From NCBI GenBank assembly GCA_002102555.1, contig MCFL01000035.1:225133-289132 (forward strand): a DNA stretch of 64,000 nucleotides. The letters are read 5' to 3'. The number at the start of each line of letters is the position of its first letter. Position 1 is the first letter of the stretch. Under the pieces are notes generated by a model. The model made no database searches. It was not told the origin of the DNA and saw only the letters and a program-made list of their open reading frames with translations. Origin of the DNA: Catenaria anguillulae PL171. Lineage: Eukaryota; Blastocladiomycota; Blastocladiomycetes; Blastocladiales; Catenariaceae. Of the stretch, positions 61,614 to 64,000 are shown one piece after another. Position numbers and translations under genes: made by a program.

Positions 61614-62607
61614 GGTTGCAGGGCAGTGCAGTGATGAATGGGGATACTTTACTTGGAGAGATGGCGGATGGATATCGATGGTCGGCTCGGAGGATCAGAT
61701 CATCATCAGAGGATATGAGGAAAGGATCTGAGAGTGTGAAAACGTGAAAACAAACATGATCATTTCAATTCACATCCGATGCAGGCGAACGCTGATTGGC
61801 TGTTGGTTGGCTGACACTACACTCATGACTCACAGTCACAGCAATCAGCCAAAGCCAAACAAAGTGGGGGATCGCCGATTGTCTTTTCTGTAGGGCTTCC
61901 ACCAGCCTTCTGTTCTGTTCTGCTCTAGATCTGCTCTGCTCTGTTCGGCTTCTGATGGTGATGGCGATGGATGACTGGCTGGCTGCGGTTCTGGTTCTGG
62001 TTGTGTTGGGCCATTCGCAGTGCCACTCATTCTCATTCACACTCTCTCACTCGCCGATTAAGATTAAGCGTATTTACAGAGGCATCCGTGGCTACCGACA
62101 GACCCTGCGCACTGCACTGCCTCTGCCATCTGCCATCAATTGCCGATTGCTGCCACTGTGACCGACGCTCTCCGCTGTGCGCTCGACAACCTCCTCTCTG
62201 CATCTGCACCTGTGTTTTGCATGCTCTTCCACCAGCCGACGGTTCACGGTTGATGGGTTTACGGTCACTGTCACTGTCACTGTCACCGTAGTTCTCAATC
62301 GTTTTTCTCTTTCCAAGCAAGGACATAGTACTAGAGGTGCGTCTGATTCCATTCCATTCCCGCCCCTCCACTTTGCCGTGACTCCCACTTCCATTCCGTT
62401 ATCCTTTTCGGTTCGGTTGGGGACCGCGGCGCGTCCTGTGACCAGCACAGCCTCACCCTCACCTTCACAGACGCGGCCGGTTGAAGCCTTGATGGACGAT
62501 GGATGATAGATGATGGATGGAGGACCGAGATTGACTGACAATGTCTCTTTCCCTTCACTTTGCATCAGAGCGCAGTGCGCCGCCGCCGCTATTCTATTCC
62601 GAATCCA
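61614..62607. promoter_or_regulatory. Divergent promoter region, P5C reductase and VTS1
   Basis: This gap of about 1 kb contains simple repeats: CACTGT tandem at about 62266-62286, GTTCTG near 61985-62000, and CTGCTCTG near 61920-61945. No gene is supportable. Promoters of both flanking genes should lie here. Confidence 0.45.
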
Positions 62608-64000
62608 ATGTCATCCACGTCACCCACTTCCAATGGCACGGGCCAAAGCCAAAGCCACGGCCAAGGCCAGGGCCAGGGCCACCAAGTCTTGGCCGCCCAC
62701 CGCCTCTCTGGCGACTCGTCATCCTCTGGCGGCGCCAACTCCAACCTGCGCCCGACCTCGCTCTACTCGGACACGGCCGTCAACTACCACAATCTTCAGT
62801 CCAACAATCTCCCGCCCATGCCCTCGTCCGCGTCGGCCCTCGGCATTGGCGCCAGCCAGCATCACCAGCACCATCCGCAGCAGCAGCAACAGCGGCCGGC
62901 CTCGGACCTCTTCTCGAGCAACTTCATGATGCCCCCTGGATCCGCGGGCTTGGCCCCGCCCCAAGTCTCAATCCACGGGCCCTCCACGGGCGGCGGCAAC
63001 CCCGCCAGTGGCACGACCCACGCGGCCCTGGACGCGTACTATAGGCAAATCGAGCGTGCCGAGCGCATGCTCGACGAAATGCGCCACGCACAGCTCGATG
63101 CGGCTTTTACCGAAGAGTTGCGCGCCATTGAAGAGTGGTTCAAAGTGTTGACCGAGGTGGAGCGCACCACGGCGCTGTACGCGCTCTTGCAGTACATGAC
63201 GCCCGTCCAGATTCGCTTCTTTGCGACCGTCCTCAATAGTATGGCCAGGAGGGCCGATCCCGCAGCCATGTTTGGTCCGCCTGGCGCGGCGGCGGGGTTA
63301 GTGGTGCCCGATCGTGGTATGTTACGTTAACTTTCCACATGTGTGTCTATTTCCAGCACCTTGTGTTTGCCTGACACTATTTTTTTTTCTTCTTGGGTCA
63401 TCAACAAACACAACAGTCGATTCGCGTCCAACGTCCATCATGGAATCCGAACTGTCTGCCATGTCTGCCATGTCGGTCGATGCCCTGCGCGACCAACTGG
63501 CAGCCCTATCAACACACCAAAACGCGGGCGGCCAGCGCACATCTGGCTCGTCGCTGGCGCCTTCTAGCGCGGTGCGCCCGCAACGCTACTCTGATCTGGA
63601 CCCGCGCCATCCGCAACGGTACTCGGACATGGACGCGGCCGCATTTGCCGACCACGGCCCGCGTTCCGCGCTCCCCCCGGGCCGGGCGGGCGCTTACGAC
63701 ATGTCTGGCTGGCAATCCGTGCCGGGGTCCGCGGGACTTGCCGGATTTGGCGCCACGCCACTCACGCCATTTGCCGACCACCCGAGCGCCGCACAAATGG
63801 GTGATCGGTCGCAATCGCCACACCCATCGTCGGCCAATCATCGCCATTCGCACGAAGACCAGCAGCAACAACAGCAATTGCACCCAAGCCGCACGGCCGC
63901 CAACTGGCGGTCCAACTCGCGCCCGGGATCGCCCGCGCTGCACGCCAATGCACCGCCGCCTAGGGCCGTGTCACCCATGCCGCCCGGGTCAGCGCCACGG
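62608..64000 (+). CDS. VTS1: VTS1/Smaug-like RNA-binding protein, 3' end missing
   Basis: VTS1 binds Smaug-recognition hairpins in mRNAs and promotes deadenylation. Exon 1 (62608-63316) and exon 2 (63417 to the right edge) are joined over a 100-base intron in phase 1. The start MSSTSPTSNGTGQSQSHGQG leads into Gln/His-rich low complexity. The conserved N-terminal block of fungal VTS1 follows: LDAYYRQIERAERMLDEM, EELRAIEEWFKVLTEVER, TTALYALLQYMTPVQIRFF and TVLNSMARRADPAAMFG. Exon 2 is disordered (ALRDQLAALSTHQNAGG, GSAGLAGFGATPLTPF) and leaves the window before the SAM domain, so RNA binding itself is not visible. Assignment rests on the dimerisation-type N-terminal block. Confidence 0.85.

Overview
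This is nuclear DNA of a eukaryote. Genes are interrupted by short introns, mostly about 65-100 bases, usually starting GTACG or GTATG, with a CTGAC/CTAAC-like branch region and a YAG end. Coding sequence is G+C-rich. The mix of fungal genes (a VTS1 homologue, CWC24, a short-intron full-length ABCC transporter) with genes of a motile flagellum (KAP3, IFT38/CLUAP1, a FAM166/CIMIP2-like and an ODF3/SHIPPO-like protein) points to a zoosporic fungus, chytrid or blastoclad. I cannot resolve the phylum from the sequence alone.

Layout. 0-1.6 kb: a cyclin running off the left edge. 1.6-5.4 kb: almost gene-free, with hints of a decayed or multi-exon membrane-protein gene at 4.2-5.3 kb. 5.5-8.8 kb: a Derlin with a C-terminal CDC48-binding box, then a seven-helix membrane protein. 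9.5-12.7 kb: two divergent axonemal genes. 13.9-16.6 kb: CDC48/p97. 17.7-20.9 kb: an ankyrin-coiled-coil-RasGEF protein. 21.3-22.4 kb: a mitochondrial RbfA-like ribosome factor. 23.7-29.6 kb: an unrecognised gene and a 4-kb gene-poor tract, bracketed by an inverted repeat pair and holding a degenerate direct repeat. 29.7-32.4 kb: a BRCT protein with Ser-Gln arrays. 32.9-37.1 kb: TSR3 and KAP3, convergent. 37.5-44.7 kb: a DUF4436-like membrane protein and an MRP-type ABC transporter. 45.1-49.4 kb: two unrecognised, damaged genes. 49.5 kb: tRNA-His(GTG). 49.9-56.8 kb: IFT38 and a PH+CLU protein, divergent. 57.3-57.9 kb: an adenain-like cysteine protease. 58.4-62 kb: DPH5, CWC24 and pyrroline-5-carboxylate reductase. 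62.6 kb to the right edge: the N-terminal part of VTS1.

Themes. Four flagellar genes lie in 64 kb: two axonemal microtubule proteins, one kinesin-II subunit and one IFT-B subunit. Derlin and CDC48 are physical partners in ER-associated degradation and lie 8 kb apart. CWC24, TSR3, DPH5 and the RbfA-like protein serve splicing, ribosome and translation maturation.

Caution. Many otherwise conserved genes are interrupted by single-base indels, mostly missing bases and often in homopolymers, with no nearby nonsense changes. The simplest reading is residual sequencing error rather than pseudogenes. I report these genes as CDS and state where the breaks are. All coordinates and splice sites were read by eye and not checked against transcripts.
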